Notes: generated from the letters alone by a model not told the origin. DNA of 64,000 nucleotides from Mesorhizobium sp. M2E.F.Ca.ET.219.01.1.1 (GCF_004016445.2 NZ_SADT02000006.1:248001-312000); one strand, 5' to 3'. Shown: positions 1 through 9,011, counted from the stretch's first letter. Translations and numbers: made by a program.

Positions 1-26
1 CTCGTCATTGGATCGCCGGACAGGCC

Positions 27-758
27 TCAGATCGACCAGCCGCCGTCGATGTTGTAGGCCTGTCCGGTCGTATAAGTCGCGCCGGCGAGATAGACAGCGA
101 GATCGGCGATCTCTTCCGGCGTGCCGATCCTACCCATCGGCTGGCGGGCGATGAAGGCCGCGCGCGCCGCCTCATAGTCGCCCTGCGCCTGCATGCGGCC
201 CTGAAGCGAGGGGCTCTCCACCGTGCCCGGGCAGATGGCGTTGCAGCGGACGCCCTTGGCGACATAGTCGGCGGCAATCGACTTGGTCAGGCCGATAACG
301 GCGGCCTTGGTGACGCCGTAAGCAAAGCGGTTCGGCACGCCCTTGGGCGCGCCGGCAACCGAGGACATGTTGATGATCGCTCCGTCGCCGCGCTCCAGCA
401 TGCCGGGCAGCACGGCGCGGATGGTGCGGATCATGGCGCGCACATTGAGGTTGAAGGCGAAGTCGAGATCCTCGTCCTTCATCTCGAGGATCGAACCGGC
501 ATGGACGAAGCCGGCGCAGTTGAACAGCACGTCGACGCGGCCGATCTCGGCGAAGGCGGCCTTTACCGCCTCGTCATTCAGCACATCGAGTTTTCGCGTC
601 CTGACCCCGGACGTCTTCGCGAGTTCGGCCAGGGCCGCCTCGTTGATGTCGGTGGCGTGGACGATGGCGCCGGCCTTGGCGAAGGCCAGCGCGCTTGCCC
701 GTCCGATGCCCTGCGCGGCCGCCGTGACGACCACGACCTTGCCTGTGATGTCAGCCAT
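27..758 (-). CDS. SDR family NAD(P)-dependent oxidoreductase, sugar-acid type
   Basis: The product is a 243-residue classical short-chain dehydrogenase. It has an N-terminal nucleotide-binding motif (TAAAQGIG near residue 12), the NCAG-type motif near residue 85, a catalytic YGVTK motif near residue 150, and ends in the usual GGWSI tail. The sequence resembles the group containing 2-keto-3-deoxy-L-fuconate dehydrogenase and BDH2. It is the last visible gene of a minus-strand operon holding a sugar ABC importer, an enolase-superfamily dehydratase and a mutarotase, which suits oxidation of a 2-keto-3-deoxy sugar acid. The ATG at 756-758 lies 17 bases past the MaoC stop. The family is certain; the substrate is inferred from neighbours. 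Confidence 0.9.
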   Translation of the reverse strand: MADITGKVVVVTAAAQGIGRASALAFAKAGAIVHATDINEAALAELAKTSGVRTRKLDVLNDEAVKAAFAEIGRVDVLFNCAGFVHAGSILEMKDEDLDFAFNLNVRAMIRTIRAVLPGMLERGDGAIINMSSVAGAPKGVPNRFAYGVTKAAVIGLTKSIAADYVAKGVRCNAICPGTVESPSLQGRMQAQGDYEAARAAFIARQPMGRIGTPEEIADLAVYLAGATYTTGQAYNIDGGWSI

Positions 759-775
759 TCTTCTGTCTCCGTCTT

Positions 776-1222
776 TCAGCCAGGCCGTCGCTCGACGATG
801 TAGATGTGGTCCGCGGCCAGCACGACCTCGTCGCGCTGGTTCAAAACCTCGACGCGTTCGATGACGCGTCCGGCGTTTGGCCGTTTCGGATCGTCTTCCT
901 TGGCCGCGATGGTGGTGCGCGTGCGGATGGTGTCGCCGATGAAGACTGGCTTGATGAAACGCAGCCGGTCGTAACCATAGGAGAAGGCGACGGGGTTGAT
1001 GACACTCGCCGTCAGGCCGACGCCGACCGAGAAGACCAGCGTGCCATGCGCGATGCGCTGGCCGAACGGCGTCGTCTTCATGAACTCGGCATCCATGTGG
1101 TGCGGGAAGAAATCGCCGGTGTGGCCGGCATGGATGACGAAGTCGGTCTCGGTGATGGTGCGGCCGCTGGTGAGGCGCGACGAGCCGATCTCGTAATCCT
1201 CGAAATAGGTGGTCTGTTCCAT
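776..1222 (-). CDS. MaoC-like hot-dog hydratase
   Basis: This 148-residue protein has a single MaoC hot-dog domain. The hydratase signature is intact: D37 and H42 in TGDFFPHHMD, followed by the AHG turn near residue 59. Such enzymes usually hydrate enoyl-CoA thioesters, so its presence inside a sugar operon is unexpected. The stretch FSYGYDRLRFIKPVFIGDTI near residues 79-98 is almost identical to part of the MaoC-like protein encoded at 12261-12812, so the two are paralogues. It starts nine bases after the Gfo/Idh/MocA stop and is clearly co-transcribed. The substrate is unknown; it could act on an acyclic keto-acid or CoA ester derived from the sugar. Confidence 0.9.
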   Translation of the reverse strand: MEQTTYFEDYEIGSSRLTSGRTITETDFVIHAGHTGDFFPHHMDAEFMKTTPFGQRIAHGTLVFSVGVGLTASVINPVAFSYGYDRLRFIKPVFIGDTIRTRTTIAAKEDDPKRPNAGRVIERVEVLNQRDEVVLAADHIYIVERRPG

Positions 1223-1230
1223 GTCCGGCC

Positions 1231-2304
1231 TTACGGCTTTGCGGCCAGCGGCGTCGCCGGCGCGGCGCTCGATTTATAGGCGGCTTCGACCAGCGCCATG
1301 GTGTGCCAGGCGTCCTCGACCGAGCTGACCAGCTCGGCGTCCTCGCCGGACGCGAAGCGCTGGACATTGGCCATGCGGCCGACAAAGGCATCGGGGAACC
1401 ATTCGCCGGCAAGCGGGACGGTGACCCACTCCGAGCCGCCCTTGGGATGGATTTCCAGAATGTCCGGCTCGCCGCGCGGATAGTCGAGGTTGAGGCCGAG
1501 CTTGACATAGGCCGCGCCCTCGGTGCCGCAGATGCGGAACTCGCAAGCCTGGTAGCGGCGGCCGAATTTGTGGTCGTGGTTGATCGAGAGCCCGCAGCGC
1601 ACCGTGTCGCCATAATCGAGGATGGCGCTGGTGCGGGTCTGCGCGACCTTGTGGTTGGGATGGCCGAGCGTTTTGGCATGCACGCCGAGCGGATTGCCGA
1701 GAAGCTGGCGGATCAGGTCGAGATAGTGGATCGAATGCATGGCGATCTCGACGCGCGGCGCCTTGAGCAGGAATTCCCATAGCTGCCAGGGCGTGTCGAG
1801 GGCGAGCAGCGCATCGAAATCGACGACCTCGCCCAGCCAGCCCTTGGCGATGGCGTCCTTCAGCGCCAGCATCATCGGCGCGAAGCGGAGCTGGAAATTT
1901 ACCGCGGCTTTGAGCTTTTTGGCGCGGCAGATTTCTAGGATTTCCGTTGCCTCGCCGAGATAATTGCCCATAGGCTTCTGGATCAGCGCCACGGCGCCGC
2001 CGGGCAGAGCTTTCAGCACCTCGGCATGCCGGCCCGGCGGCGTGGCGAGATCGAAGATCGCGTCCTTCACCGCTGCTGCCTCCTCGATCGAGCCGAACGC
2101 CGTCACGCCCCATGTCTCGGCAAGCTTCCGCGCCTTGGCCTGATCCGGATCGTAGAGGCCGGAAATCGGGAAGCCGCCCTTGCGATAGGCGGGAAAATGC
2201 GCGTCGCCGACGATCGAGCCGGCGCCGAAGGTGACGATCGGGCGCGGTTTCGAAGGCTTCGGCCAGGACTGCGTCAGCGATGCCGGATCGAAGGCATCAG
2301 TCAT
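1231..2304 (-). CDS. Gfo/Idh/MocA family oxidoreductase
   Basis: This 357-residue NAD(P)-dependent dehydrogenase has an N-terminal Rossmann fold (FGAGSIVGDAH near residues 26-36). The usual EKP motif appears as QKP (IQKPMG, near residue 112), and a catalytic-region SIHYLDLIR follows near residue 190. The C-terminal alpha/beta domain is complete and the length is typical. The family oxidises sugars, inositols or sugar acids. Its ATG at 2302-2304 lies inside the end of the mutarotase gene (8-base overlap), so translation is probably coupled. With the importer and mutarotase it may catalyse the first oxidation of the imported sugar, but this is inferred from position only. Confidence 0.9.
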   Translation of the reverse strand: MTDAFDPASLTQSWPKPSKPRPIVTFGAGSIVGDAHFPAYRKGGFPISGLYDPDQAKARKLAETWGVTAFGSIEEAAAVKDAIFDLATPPGRHAEVLKALPGGAVALIQKPMGNYLGEATEILEICRAKKLKAAVNFQLRFAPMMLALKDAIAKGWLGEVVDFDALLALDTPWQLWEFLLKAPRVEIAMHSIHYLDLIRQLLGNPLGVHAKTLGHPNHKVAQTRTSAILDYGDTVRCGLSINHDHKFGRRYQACEFRICGTEGAAYVKLGLNLDYPRGEPDILEIHPKGGSEWVTVPLAGEWFPDAFVGRMANVQRFASGEDAELVSSVEDAWHTMALVEAAYKSSAAPATPLAAKP

Positions 2305-2626
2305 GATGAAAAACCTCGTCCATCGACGCCCACCACTCGCCTGCCTTGCGCGTTTCCAGCGGCTCCTGGCAGGGCATGCATACCGACCACCATTCCTGGG
2401 TCTTGGGATCGGCTGCCATCTTGGCCATGTCGGCGGCGTAGTCGGTGCCGTGATATTCGAAATAGGAGAAAAGCAGGTTCTCCGGCCGCTTCAGGTAGAT
2501 CGAATAGTTCTTGATGTTGCAGGCCGAGATCATGGTCAGCACATCCGGCCAGACGGCGGCATGGAGCCGGACATATTCCTCGACCTTCTCTGGTTTCAAT
2601 CCGAGCACCATGCCCATACGCTGCAT
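2297..2626 (-). CDS. L-rhamnose mutarotase-like protein
   Basis: This 109-residue protein matches the RhaM (DUF718) family of small ferredoxin-like dimeric mutarotases, which interconvert alpha and beta anomers of L-rhamnose or related 6-deoxy sugars. The family pattern is visible: RLHAAVWPDVL near residues 20-30 with the conserved His, NYSIYL near 40, FSYFEYHG near 53, and a WW pair near 78. The start ATG at 2624-2626 is preceded by a good GGGAGGC ribosome site. It sits between the dehydratase and the Gfo/Idh/MocA gene and overlaps the latter by 8 bases. It is the best hint that the locus handles L-rhamnose, L-fucose or a similar deoxy sugar. Confidence 0.9.
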   Translation of the reverse strand: MQRMGMVLGLKPEKVEEYVRLHAAVWPDVLTMISACNIKNYSIYLKRPENLLFSYFEYHGTDYAADMAKMAADPKTQEWWSVCMPCQEPLETRKAGEWWASMDEVFHHD

Positions 2627-2636
2627 AACCGCCTCC

Positions 2637-3749
2637 CTATTTCACGATCGCCGTGGTGAATTCGGCGATGCTTCTTGCCTTCACGGCTTCCCAGTCCCAG
2701 TCGATGCCGATTCCCGGCTCGCCGGGCGCCAGCGCATGGCCATCCTCGATGCGCATCTTGGCGCCCGTCAACTCGTCCAGCTGCGGAATATACTCGACAT
2801 ATTTGCCGTTCTGGATGGCGCAGACCAGGCTGACATGCAACTCCATCAGGAAATGCGGGCAGACCGGCATGTCGAAAGCCTCCGCCGCATGCGCCACCTT
2901 CAGCCATGGCGTGATGCCGCCGATACGGCCGACATCGACCTGGATGATATTGGCGCCGCCTTTCTGCATGTACTCGCGGAAGTGCCTGATCGAATAAAGC
3001 GATTCGCCGACGGCGATTGGCGTCGCCGTCGAATTCGACAGCCGCACATGGCCGTCGATGTCGTCGGCCGGCAGCGGCTCCTCGATCCACGCGAGATCGA
3101 GCTCGCGCAGCCGCTCGGCGCGGCGGATCGCCTCGTCAACGGAAAAGCCCTGGTTGCAGTCGGTCATGATCTCGTAGCCGTCGCCGACCGCCTTGCGCAC
3201 GGCCGATAGCCGTGAAAAATCCTCGGAGCCGTGCGGCTTACCGATCTTGACCTTCGAGCCGGTGAAACCCTTGGCCTTCGCTTCCAGCGCATCGTCGACA
3301 AGTGCGGCCGTCTCGATATGCAGCCATCCGCCTTCGGTGGTGTAGAGCGGACAGCGGTCCTTGGCGCCGCCGGCAAGCTTCCAGAGCGGCAGGTTCTGCT
3401 TCCTAGCGCGCAGATCCCAAAGCGCTGTGTCGATCGCGGCCAACGCGATCGCCGTGATGGCGCCGATGGTGGTGGCGTGGGTGGCGAATTCGAGCTCGTG
3501 CCAGATCGCCTCGATCTGGTCGGCGTCGCGGCCAATCAGGCGCGGCGCGAGATGGTCGGCCAGAAGCCGCATCACCGACGAGCCGCCGGTGCCGATCGTG
3601 TAGCTGTAGCCGGTGCCTGTTGCACCGTCGGAGTCAGTGATGGTGACGATCGGCGTTTCCTGGCTAACGAAGCTCTGGATGGCGTCCGTGCGCTTCACCT
3701 TCGGCACCAGGTCGACCATGCGCAGTTCGATTTTCTCGATCTTCGCCAT
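2637..3749 (-). CDS. Enolase-superfamily sugar acid dehydratase (MR/MLE type)
   Basis: This 370-residue protein belongs to the mandelate racemase group of the enolase superfamily. The catalytic set can be read: the KxK pair K166/K168, metal ligands D197, E223 and E249, the D272 position, and the general acid/base H299 in CPHF. The KxK plus His arrangement is that of sugar acid dehydratases such as those for L-fuconate, L-rhamnonate or galactarate. Only one base separates it from the upstream ABC ATPase stop, so it belongs to the import operon. The product would be a 2-keto-3-deoxy sugar acid feeding the SDR at the operon end. The exact substrate cannot be read from sequence. Confidence 0.92.
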   Translation of the reverse strand: MAKIEKIELRMVDLVPKVKRTDAIQSFVSQETPIVTITDSDGATGTGYSYTIGTGGSSVMRLLADHLAPRLIGRDADQIEAIWHELEFATHATTIGAITAIALAAIDTALWDLRARKQNLPLWKLAGGAKDRCPLYTTEGGWLHIETAALVDDALEAKAKGFTGSKVKIGKPHGSEDFSRLSAVRKAVGDGYEIMTDCNQGFSVDEAIRRAERLRELDLAWIEEPLPADDIDGHVRLSNSTATPIAVGESLYSIRHFREYMQKGGANIIQVDVGRIGGITPWLKVAHAAEAFDMPVCPHFLMELHVSLVCAIQNGKYVEYIPQLDELTGAKMRIEDGHALAPGEPGIGIDWDWEAVKARSIAEFTTAIVK

Positions 3750-3750
3750 G

Positions 3751-4848
3751 TCAGTTCCTCAGCGACTTGCCGGTTTCGGCGGAAAACAGATGCGCGCGGC
3801 TCAAGTCAAAACTCATGCCGATCCTGTCGCCGGCTTTCAGCGGCTTGGGATTGAGCATGCGCGAGACCCAGTCGACGCCGTTGAACTCGGCGAAGACCAG
3901 CGTTTCGTTGCCGAGCGGCTCGGTGATGCTGACCGGCAGATCGACGCGGTGGACTTCGGTTTCGCCGCCGGAGCTCAGGCCGTGACCGGTGGGGTAGAAG
4001 TCGTCGGGGCGGATGCCGAACACGACCTTGTCGCCGGCCGCTGTCTTAGACTTGAACTGCCCGGGCAGCGGCAGGCTGTCGCCGCCGCTGAAAACCAGCC
4101 TGCCGTCGCTCACGGTCGCCTCGTGCAAATTCATCGGTGGCGAGCCGATGAACCCGGCGACGAAGCGGGTGGCGGGTCGGCTGAACACCTCGTCCGGCGT
4201 GCCGACCTGCTCGATGTAACCGGAGCGCATGATGACGATGCGGTCGGCAAGCGTCATCGCCTCGACCTGGTCGTGGGTGACATAGATGACGGTCGACTTC
4301 ACCTTGGCATGCAGCTTCTTGATCTCGGTGCGCATCTGCGTCCTGAGCTTGGCGTCGAGGTTGGAGAGCGGCTCGTCGAACAGGAAAACATCGGGATCGC
4401 GCACGATGGCGCGGCCCATGGCAACGCGCTGGCGCTGACCGCCGGAGAGCTGCGAGGGCCGGCGCTCGAGCAGTTCGTCGAGGCCGAGGATGGCGGAGGC
4501 TTCGGCGACCCGCCGGTCCATGTCGTCCTTGGCGGCACCCGCGATCTTCAGCGAGAAGCCGAGATTCTCGCGCACCGTCATATGCGGATAGAGCGCGTAG
4601 GACTGGAACACCATCGAGATGTTGCGCGAGCGCGGCGGCAGGTCGTTGACCACGCGGCCGTCGATGTCGATGTTGCCGCCGCTGATATCCTCGAGGCCGG
4701 CGATCATGCGCAACGTCGTCGACTTGCCGCAGCCCGATGGGCCGACCAGCGCGATGAACTCGCGGTCGGCGATGTCGAGATCGATGCCGTGCACGATCTC
4801 CATATTGCCGTAGCGCTTGGTGAGCTTTTTCAGCGAAACCGTTGCCAT
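3751..4848 (-). CDS. Sugar ABC transporter ATP-binding protein (UgpC/MsmK type)
   Basis: This 365-residue ATPase has Walker A GPSGCGKST at residues 36-44, the signature LSGGQRQR near 133, Walker B FLFDEP near 155, and the H-loop THDQ near 190. The C-terminal TOBE/regulatory region typical of CUT1 sugar importers follows. The ORF continues upstream of the ATG at 4846-4848 only through antisense of the permease gene, so this start is used. It is cytoplasmic and energises the two permeases encoded directly upstream. Its length is normal for UgpC/MalK proteins. Confidence 0.95.
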   Translation of the reverse strand: MATVSLKKLTKRYGNMEIVHGIDLDIADREFIALVGPSGCGKSTTLRMIAGLEDISGGNIDIDGRVVNDLPPRSRNISMVFQSYALYPHMTVRENLGFSLKIAGAAKDDMDRRVAEASAILGLDELLERRPSQLSGGQRQRVAMGRAIVRDPDVFLFDEPLSNLDAKLRTQMRTEIKKLHAKVKSTVIYVTHDQVEAMTLADRIVIMRSGYIEQVGTPDEVFSRPATRFVAGFIGSPPMNLHEATVSDGRLVFSGGDSLPLPGQFKSKTAAGDKVVFGIRPDDFYPTGHGLSSGGETEVHRVDLPVSITEPLGNETLVFAEFNGVDWVSRMLNPKPLKAGDRIGMSFDLSRAHLFSAETGKSLRN

Positions 4849-4853
4849 GAAGT

Positions 4854-5723
4854 TCAACCTTTCACCGCGCCGGAGGTGAGGCCGCCGACGAGGTGTTTCT
4901 GGACGATGTAGGTGAGGGTCAGCGCCGGGATGATCATCACAACGGCTAAAGCGCACATGCCGCGCCAGTCGATGGTGAACTCGGCCGTGTAGTCGAGCAG
5001 CCCGACGGGCAGCGTCTTGGAGTTGACGGAACGGGTCAACTGCGAGGCGAGCGCGAACTCGTTCCAGCAGGTGAGGAAGGCAAAGATCGCGGCCGAGGCG
5101 ATGCCCGGACGCGCCAGCGGGAATTCGACCTGCCAGAAGGCCTGCCAGCGCGTGCAGCCGTCGATCTGCGCTGCTTCGGCCAAATCCTTCGGCACCTGGC
5201 GGAAAAAGCCATCGATCAGCCAGATGGTGAAGGGGATGTTCAGCGCCACATAGGCGAGGATCATGCCGAAATGCGTGTCGATGATGCCGAGCCGCGCATA
5301 GACGAAGAAGAGCGGCAGCGACATGGCGATGCCTGGCACGGTACGGGTCAGCATCAGGCCGAGGAACATGCCCGACTTGCCGCGAAACCTGTAGCGGGCG
5401 AAGGCGTAGCCGCCGGCCATGCCGATGGCCACTGCTATCACCGTCGAGGTGACCGAGATGATCAGCGAGTTGCGGAAATAATCGAGCACCGGAATGCCGC
5501 CTTTGCCGATGCCGGAGAACATGGCGACATAGGCATCGAAGGACAGCTCTTGCGGGATCCAGACCGGCGGCTTGGCCATGATCTCGACGGTTGGCCTGAG
5601 CGACGACAGCACGATCCAGATGCCCGGCAGGCAGATCAGGAGCATGGCGAGGAACAGGCCGATGCGATGCGCGACGGTCAGCGTGCGGCGGATCAGGCGG
5701 GCGGAGGCGTTCTCGTCCATCAT
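4854..5723 (-). CDS. Carbohydrate ABC transporter permease (MalG-like)
   Basis: This 289-residue inner-membrane protein has six predicted hydrophobic segments. The EAA loop (EAAQIDGCTRWQAFWQVEFP) near residue 190 is the site that contacts the ATPase. The ATG at 5721-5723 overlaps the stop of the preceding permease by one base (TGATG), so I prefer it over the in-frame GTG six bases upstream. Gene order (binding protein, permease, permease, ATPase) is that of CUT1 importers. Confidence 0.95.
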   Translation of the reverse strand: MMDENASARLIRRTLTVAHRIGLFLAMLLICLPGIWIVLSSLRPTVEIMAKPPVWIPQELSFDAYVAMFSGIGKGGIPVLDYFRNSLIISVTSTVIAVAIGMAGGYAFARYRFRGKSGMFLGLMLTRTVPGIAMSLPLFFVYARLGIIDTHFGMILAYVALNIPFTIWLIDGFFRQVPKDLAEAAQIDGCTRWQAFWQVEFPLARPGIASAAIFAFLTCWNEFALASQLTRSVNSKTLPVGLLDYTAEFTIDWRGMCALAVVMIIPALTLTYIVQKHLVGGLTSGAVKG

Positions 5724-6619
5724 CACCACTCCGCGCCGATCTGCGCGCGCGCCGCGGCGAGCTTGTTGTAGAAATACACCGTGAAGGCGATCGACAGCAG
5801 GATCGAGAAATAGGCCATGGCGTTGGCGAGGCCCATGCGCGCGTCACTGTAGGCAGTGCGCCCGACCAGCGTCCACAAAAGCTCGGTGCGGCCGGCTGGG
5901 CCGCCATCGGTCATGATCTTGACGATGTCATAGGCGCGCGCGACGTCGAGCGAGCGGATCGTCATGGCGATATACGCGAAGGGCATGACGAAGGGCCAGG
6001 TGACATAGCGGAAGGTCTGCCAGGGCGTGCAGCCGTCGACGCGCGCCGCCTCGATCGGCTCCTTGGGCATGGCCAGCAGGCCGGCCAGGATCAGGATGGC
6101 GAAGATCGAGGTCGACGACCAGACTTCCGCTATGGTGATGGCGGTGAAGGCGAGGTGGCTTACAATCAGCCACGGGATGGCATCCTCAGTGATACCCAGC
6201 GACTGCAGCGCGTTGTTCACCAGGCCGATATTGTCGTTGAACATGAATTTGAACTGGAAGCCGACCAGGATCGGCGAGAACATCATCGGGAACATCATCA
6301 GTGTGCGCAGGATACGCTGGCCGCGCGTCGCCTTCTCGACCAGCATGGCCAGGCCGAGGCCGAGCAGCATTTCGAGATTGAGCGCGATGGTGAGCAACAG
6401 AACGGTGCGGCCGAAGGCCCACCAGAAGTCCGGATTGCTCAGAATCGACATGTAATTCCGGAAGCCGATCAGCACGAAGAAGGTCTCGGGCCGGGTCAGG
6501 CGGAAGGGCGTAAAGCTGGAATAGAGTGAGAGCAGCAGCGGCACGAGCACCACCGCCGCCAGCACGACGAAGGCCGGCAGCAACAGGAGAATCGGCGCGG
6601 ATGGCTTGAAGCCCTTCAT
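5723..6619 (-). CDS. Carbohydrate ABC transporter permease (MalF-like)
   Basis: This 298-residue integral membrane protein starts MKGFKPSAPILLLLPAF and has six hydrophobic segments. Its EAA loop reads EAARVDGCTPWQTFRYVTWP near residue 205. The ATG at 6617-6619 is preceded by an AGGATC site. A longer reading frame exists upstream but lacks coding character. The gene forms the heteromeric channel with the next permease. Confidence 0.94.
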   Translation of the reverse strand: MKGFKPSAPILLLLPAFVVLAAVVLVPLLLSLYSSFTPFRLTRPETFFVLIGFRNYMSILSNPDFWWAFGRTVLLLTIALNLEMLLGLGLAMLVEKATRGQRILRTLMMFPMMFSPILVGFQFKFMFNDNIGLVNNALQSLGITEDAIPWLIVSHLAFTAITIAEVWSSTSIFAILILAGLLAMPKEPIEAARVDGCTPWQTFRYVTWPFVMPFAYIAMTIRSLDVARAYDIVKIMTDGGPAGRTELLWTLVGRTAYSDARMGLANAMAYFSILLSIAFTVYFYNKLAAARAQIGAEW

Positions 6620-6694
6620 CGGGATCCTGTCAGCGAGGTGAAGTGATCCAGCCCCGGTCGATACCGAGGATGGCATATTTTGCGAGGCTACGCG

Positions 6695-6723
6695 GCCGCC
6701 TCCCCGGTTGACAGGGAGGCGGT
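6695..6723 (-). other. Stem-loop between binding protein and permease genes
   Basis: A perfect 9-bp stem (CCGCCTCCC / GGGAGGCGG, plus a possible G-T closing pair) with a 9-base loop lies in the 119-base gap between the binding protein stop and the first permease. No T-run follows on the minus strand. Such hairpins often stabilise the binding protein message and lower downstream expression. That role is inferred. Confidence 0.6.
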
Positions 6724-6738
6724 TGCGGGGCGCGCAGC

Positions 6739-8055
6739 CTAGAGCTTGCCCGCGTCCTGGAGGATCTGCGTTGCCTTGGCGGCAGCGTCGTCGAGCGCCT
6801 GCTTCGACGTCTTGTCGCCGAGGATGGCGGCCTGCAGCTCGGGATAGACGGCGTTGGAGATCTCGATCCATTCCGGCGTCTGCGGCACCGGGAAGGCGTT
6901 CTTGGCGGCTTCCTGGAAGGCCTGCAGCACTTCGGTCTTGTACGGATCGGACTTCGCCTGCTCGAGATCCCATTCCCAAACCTTGGTTCGGGTGGGCAGC
7001 GGGCCGGCCGCGGCTTCCAGCTTCTGGCTGTCCTCATTGGTAAGCCACCAGACAAGCGAAGCGGCGGCTTCCTTGTTGGCGCAGTTCTCGGTCACCGAGA
7101 AGCCATGCGCGCCGGACCAGCCGGAACGCTTGCCGGACGAGCCCTTGGGCTGGACCTTGACGCCGACATTGCCGGCGACCTTGGACGACTTGGGGTCGTT
7201 GAAGAAACCGGCCCAGCCCGGCCAGTCGAGGTTGATCGCCACGGTGCCGGAAGCAAAGCCCTGTCCAAGATCGTCCCACAGATAGTTGGTAGTGCCGGCC
7301 GGAACCGCCTTGGCCTTGTAGAGGTTGACGAACCAGTCGAGCGCCTTGACGCCGGCCTCGGAGTTGAAGGCGGGCTTGCCGTCCTTGTCGAGATACTCGC
7401 CACCGTCGGCGATCACCATCTCGTAGAAGCGGCCGTTGATCGCCTCTTCCTTGCCGGCATATTGCGTGCCGTAGAAGTCCGGCGGGCTGGCGAAGAATTC
7501 GGCCTGCTGCGCCATCTCGTCGAACGTGTCCGGCGGAGCGAGCTCCTTACCGTATTTGTCCTTGTAGGCCTTCTTCTTGGCTTCGTCCTGGTAGAGGCTC
7601 TTCTGGTAGTAGAGCGCCGAGACGTCGAACTGGGCGCGCGGCAGCATGACCAATTTGCCGTCCAGTGTGCCGGCGGCGATGTTGGCCGGGACGAAGGCGT
7701 CGATCTCTTCCTTCGGCAGCAGCTTGGCGAGATCGGTGTAGATGCCCGGATATTGCGGCGCGAACGATGTGTGGTTGGAGCCGACGCACCAGGTGATCGA
7801 GTTGGAGGCAATGTCCGACTTGATCTCCTTGTCGAGGTCGAAGTGGTTCTTCTTCGACAGGATGTTGACCTTGGCGCCGGTCAGCTTCTCCCATTCGGGA
7901 ATGCGCTCGTAGAGCTTCTCATATTGCTGGCCGCCGATCAGCTTGGCGTCGATCGTCACACCCGGAAATTTGCCGGGCAGATCGGCTGAAAATGCCGTGC
8001 CGCTCAGCAGCAAACCGGTCAGGCCGGCGGAAATGCCTAGAAGCAGTCTCGTCAT
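6739..8055 (-). CDS. Sugar ABC transporter substrate-binding protein
   Basis: This is a 438-residue periplasmic binding protein. The first 24 residues (MTRLLLGISAG...GTAFSA) form a signal peptide with cleavage before DLPGKFPG. The rest is a cluster B/CUT1 extracellular binding protein with motifs such as FASGTVAINLDWPGW near residue 265. The chosen ATG at 8053-8055 has a strong GGGAGGAG ribosome site, whereas the longer in-frame ATG upstream does not give a signal peptide. It is the first and probably most expressed gene of the operon and faces the divergent IclR gene. Confidence 0.95.
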   Translation of the reverse strand: MTRLLLGISAGLTGLLLSGTAFSADLPGKFPGVTIDAKLIGGQQYEKLYERIPEWEKLTGAKVNILSKKNHFDLDKEIKSDIASNSITWCVGSNHTSFAPQYPGIYTDLAKLLPKEEIDAFVPANIAAGTLDGKLVMLPRAQFDVSALYYQKSLYQDEAKKKAYKDKYGKELAPPDTFDEMAQQAEFFASPPDFYGTQYAGKEEAINGRFYEMVIADGGEYLDKDGKPAFNSEAGVKALDWFVNLYKAKAVPAGTTNYLWDDLGQGFASGTVAINLDWPGWAGFFNDPKSSKVAGNVGVKVQPKGSSGKRSGWSGAHGFSVTENCANKEAAASLVWWLTNEDSQKLEAAAGPLPTRTKVWEWDLEQAKSDPYKTEVLQAFQEAAKNAFPVPQTPEWIEISNAVYPELQAAILGDKTSKQALDDAAAKATQILQDAGKL

Positions 8056-8122
8056 GTCTTCTCCTCCCACGAGCTCGCGGCGATGGCCGGCCGGATGCGC
8101 AGCCGATCGCTTAAGCTTCATT

Positions 8123-8198
8123 CATATGCAAATAGCATTTTCATTCCCGGGTCAAGGCGATTGTGCTTCCAGCGGCACGAAGTTCATGCATATATGCA
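8123..8198. promoter_or_regulatory. Divergent promoter region with candidate IclR operators
   Basis: The 167 bases between the binding protein and iclR genes contain a perfect 12-bp palindrome TGCATATATGCA at 8187-8198. A related CATATGCA half occurs at 8123-8130, followed by AAATAGCATTTTCA (8130-8143). The last block matches 13 of 19 positions with the palindrome at 12912-12930 upstream of the CoA-transferase operon. These are plausible binding sites for the adjacent IclR protein controlling both directions. Function is inferred. Confidence 0.5.
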
Positions 8199-8222
8199 GA
8201 TCGAAATTTACTGGAGGGGCAG

Positions 8223-9011
8223 GTGGCAGAGGAAGACGACGGGGACCGCTACCGCGCGCCGGCGCTGGACAAGGGGCTGGACATTCTGGAGTTGCTGGCG
8301 AGCGTCGACGGCGGGCTGACCCAGGCGGAGATCGCCAAGCGGCTCGACCGCAGCCCGAACGAGTTCTACCGCATGCTCGACCGCCTGGTGCGGCGCGGCT
8401 ATGTCACCAAGATCGACGGCGACCGCTATTCGCTGACGCTCAAGCTTTTCGGGCTGGCGCAATTGCACGCGCCGGTGCGGCGGCTGGTGTCCTACGCGAC
8501 GCCGATCATGCGCGATCTCGCCGAAACCTCATGGCAGGCCAATCAACTGGTGGTATTCGACCGCGGCGCCGCCGTTGTCATCGCGCAGCAGGAGGCGCCG
8601 CGTTACTGGGGCATCTCGATCCGCGTCGGCTCGCATATCAGCCTGTTCGACACCGGCTCCGGCCATGTGCTGCTTGCCTTCCGCTCGCCCGAGGAACGCA
8701 AGATGATGATCGCCGAGCATCTGCAAAGCACCGAACAGCTCAATTTGACGCCGGAGTTCTTCGCCCGCCTCGATCAGGTGCGCGACCGCGGCTACGAGAT
8801 GATGGCGTCGCTGCAGACCGCCGGCGTCTACAATCTTTCGACGCCGGTGCTCGGCCCCGACGGCAGGGCAATCGCGGCGCTGACCATCCCCTATATCACC
8901 CTTGTCAACGCCCCCACGGCGCCGGACATCACGCTGACGATTCGGCATTTGCAGGACGCCGCCGCGAGGTTGTCGCAGCTTGCAGGCTCGGATGTGCCGC
9001 AATCGTCGTAA
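8223..9011 (+). CDS. IclR family transcriptional regulator
   Basis: This 262-residue protein has an N-terminal winged helix (ALDKGLDILELLA near residue 12, then LTQAEIAKRLDRS and a recognition helix FYRMLDRLVRRGYV) and a C-terminal IclR effector domain. I chose the GTG at 8223 because GGAGGGG precedes it; an ATG at 8163 in frame would add 20 residues over the palindromic operator. It is divergent from the sugar operon and upstream of the lactonase-like gene. It is therefore probably the local regulator, with the sugar or an acid intermediate as effector. Confidence 0.92.
   Translation: MAEEDDGDRYRAPALDKGLDILELLASVDGGLTQAEIAKRLDRSPNEFYRMLDRLVRRGYVTKIDGDRYSLTLKLFGLAQLHAPVRRLVSYATPIMRDLAETSWQANQLVVFDRGAAVVIAQQEAPRYWGISIRVGSHISLFDTGSGHVLLAFRSPEERKMMIAEHLQSTEQLNLTPEFFARLDQVRDRGYEMMASLQTAGVYNLSTPVLGPDGRAIAALTIPYITLVNAPTAPDITLTIRHLQDAAARLSQLAGSDVPQSS

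Noticed and set aside
27..1679. A 550-codon minus-strand frame ending in the SDR
   Set aside because: Only the last 244 codons (from 758) are coding. The rest is out-of-frame reading of the MaoC and Gfo/Idh/MocA genes.
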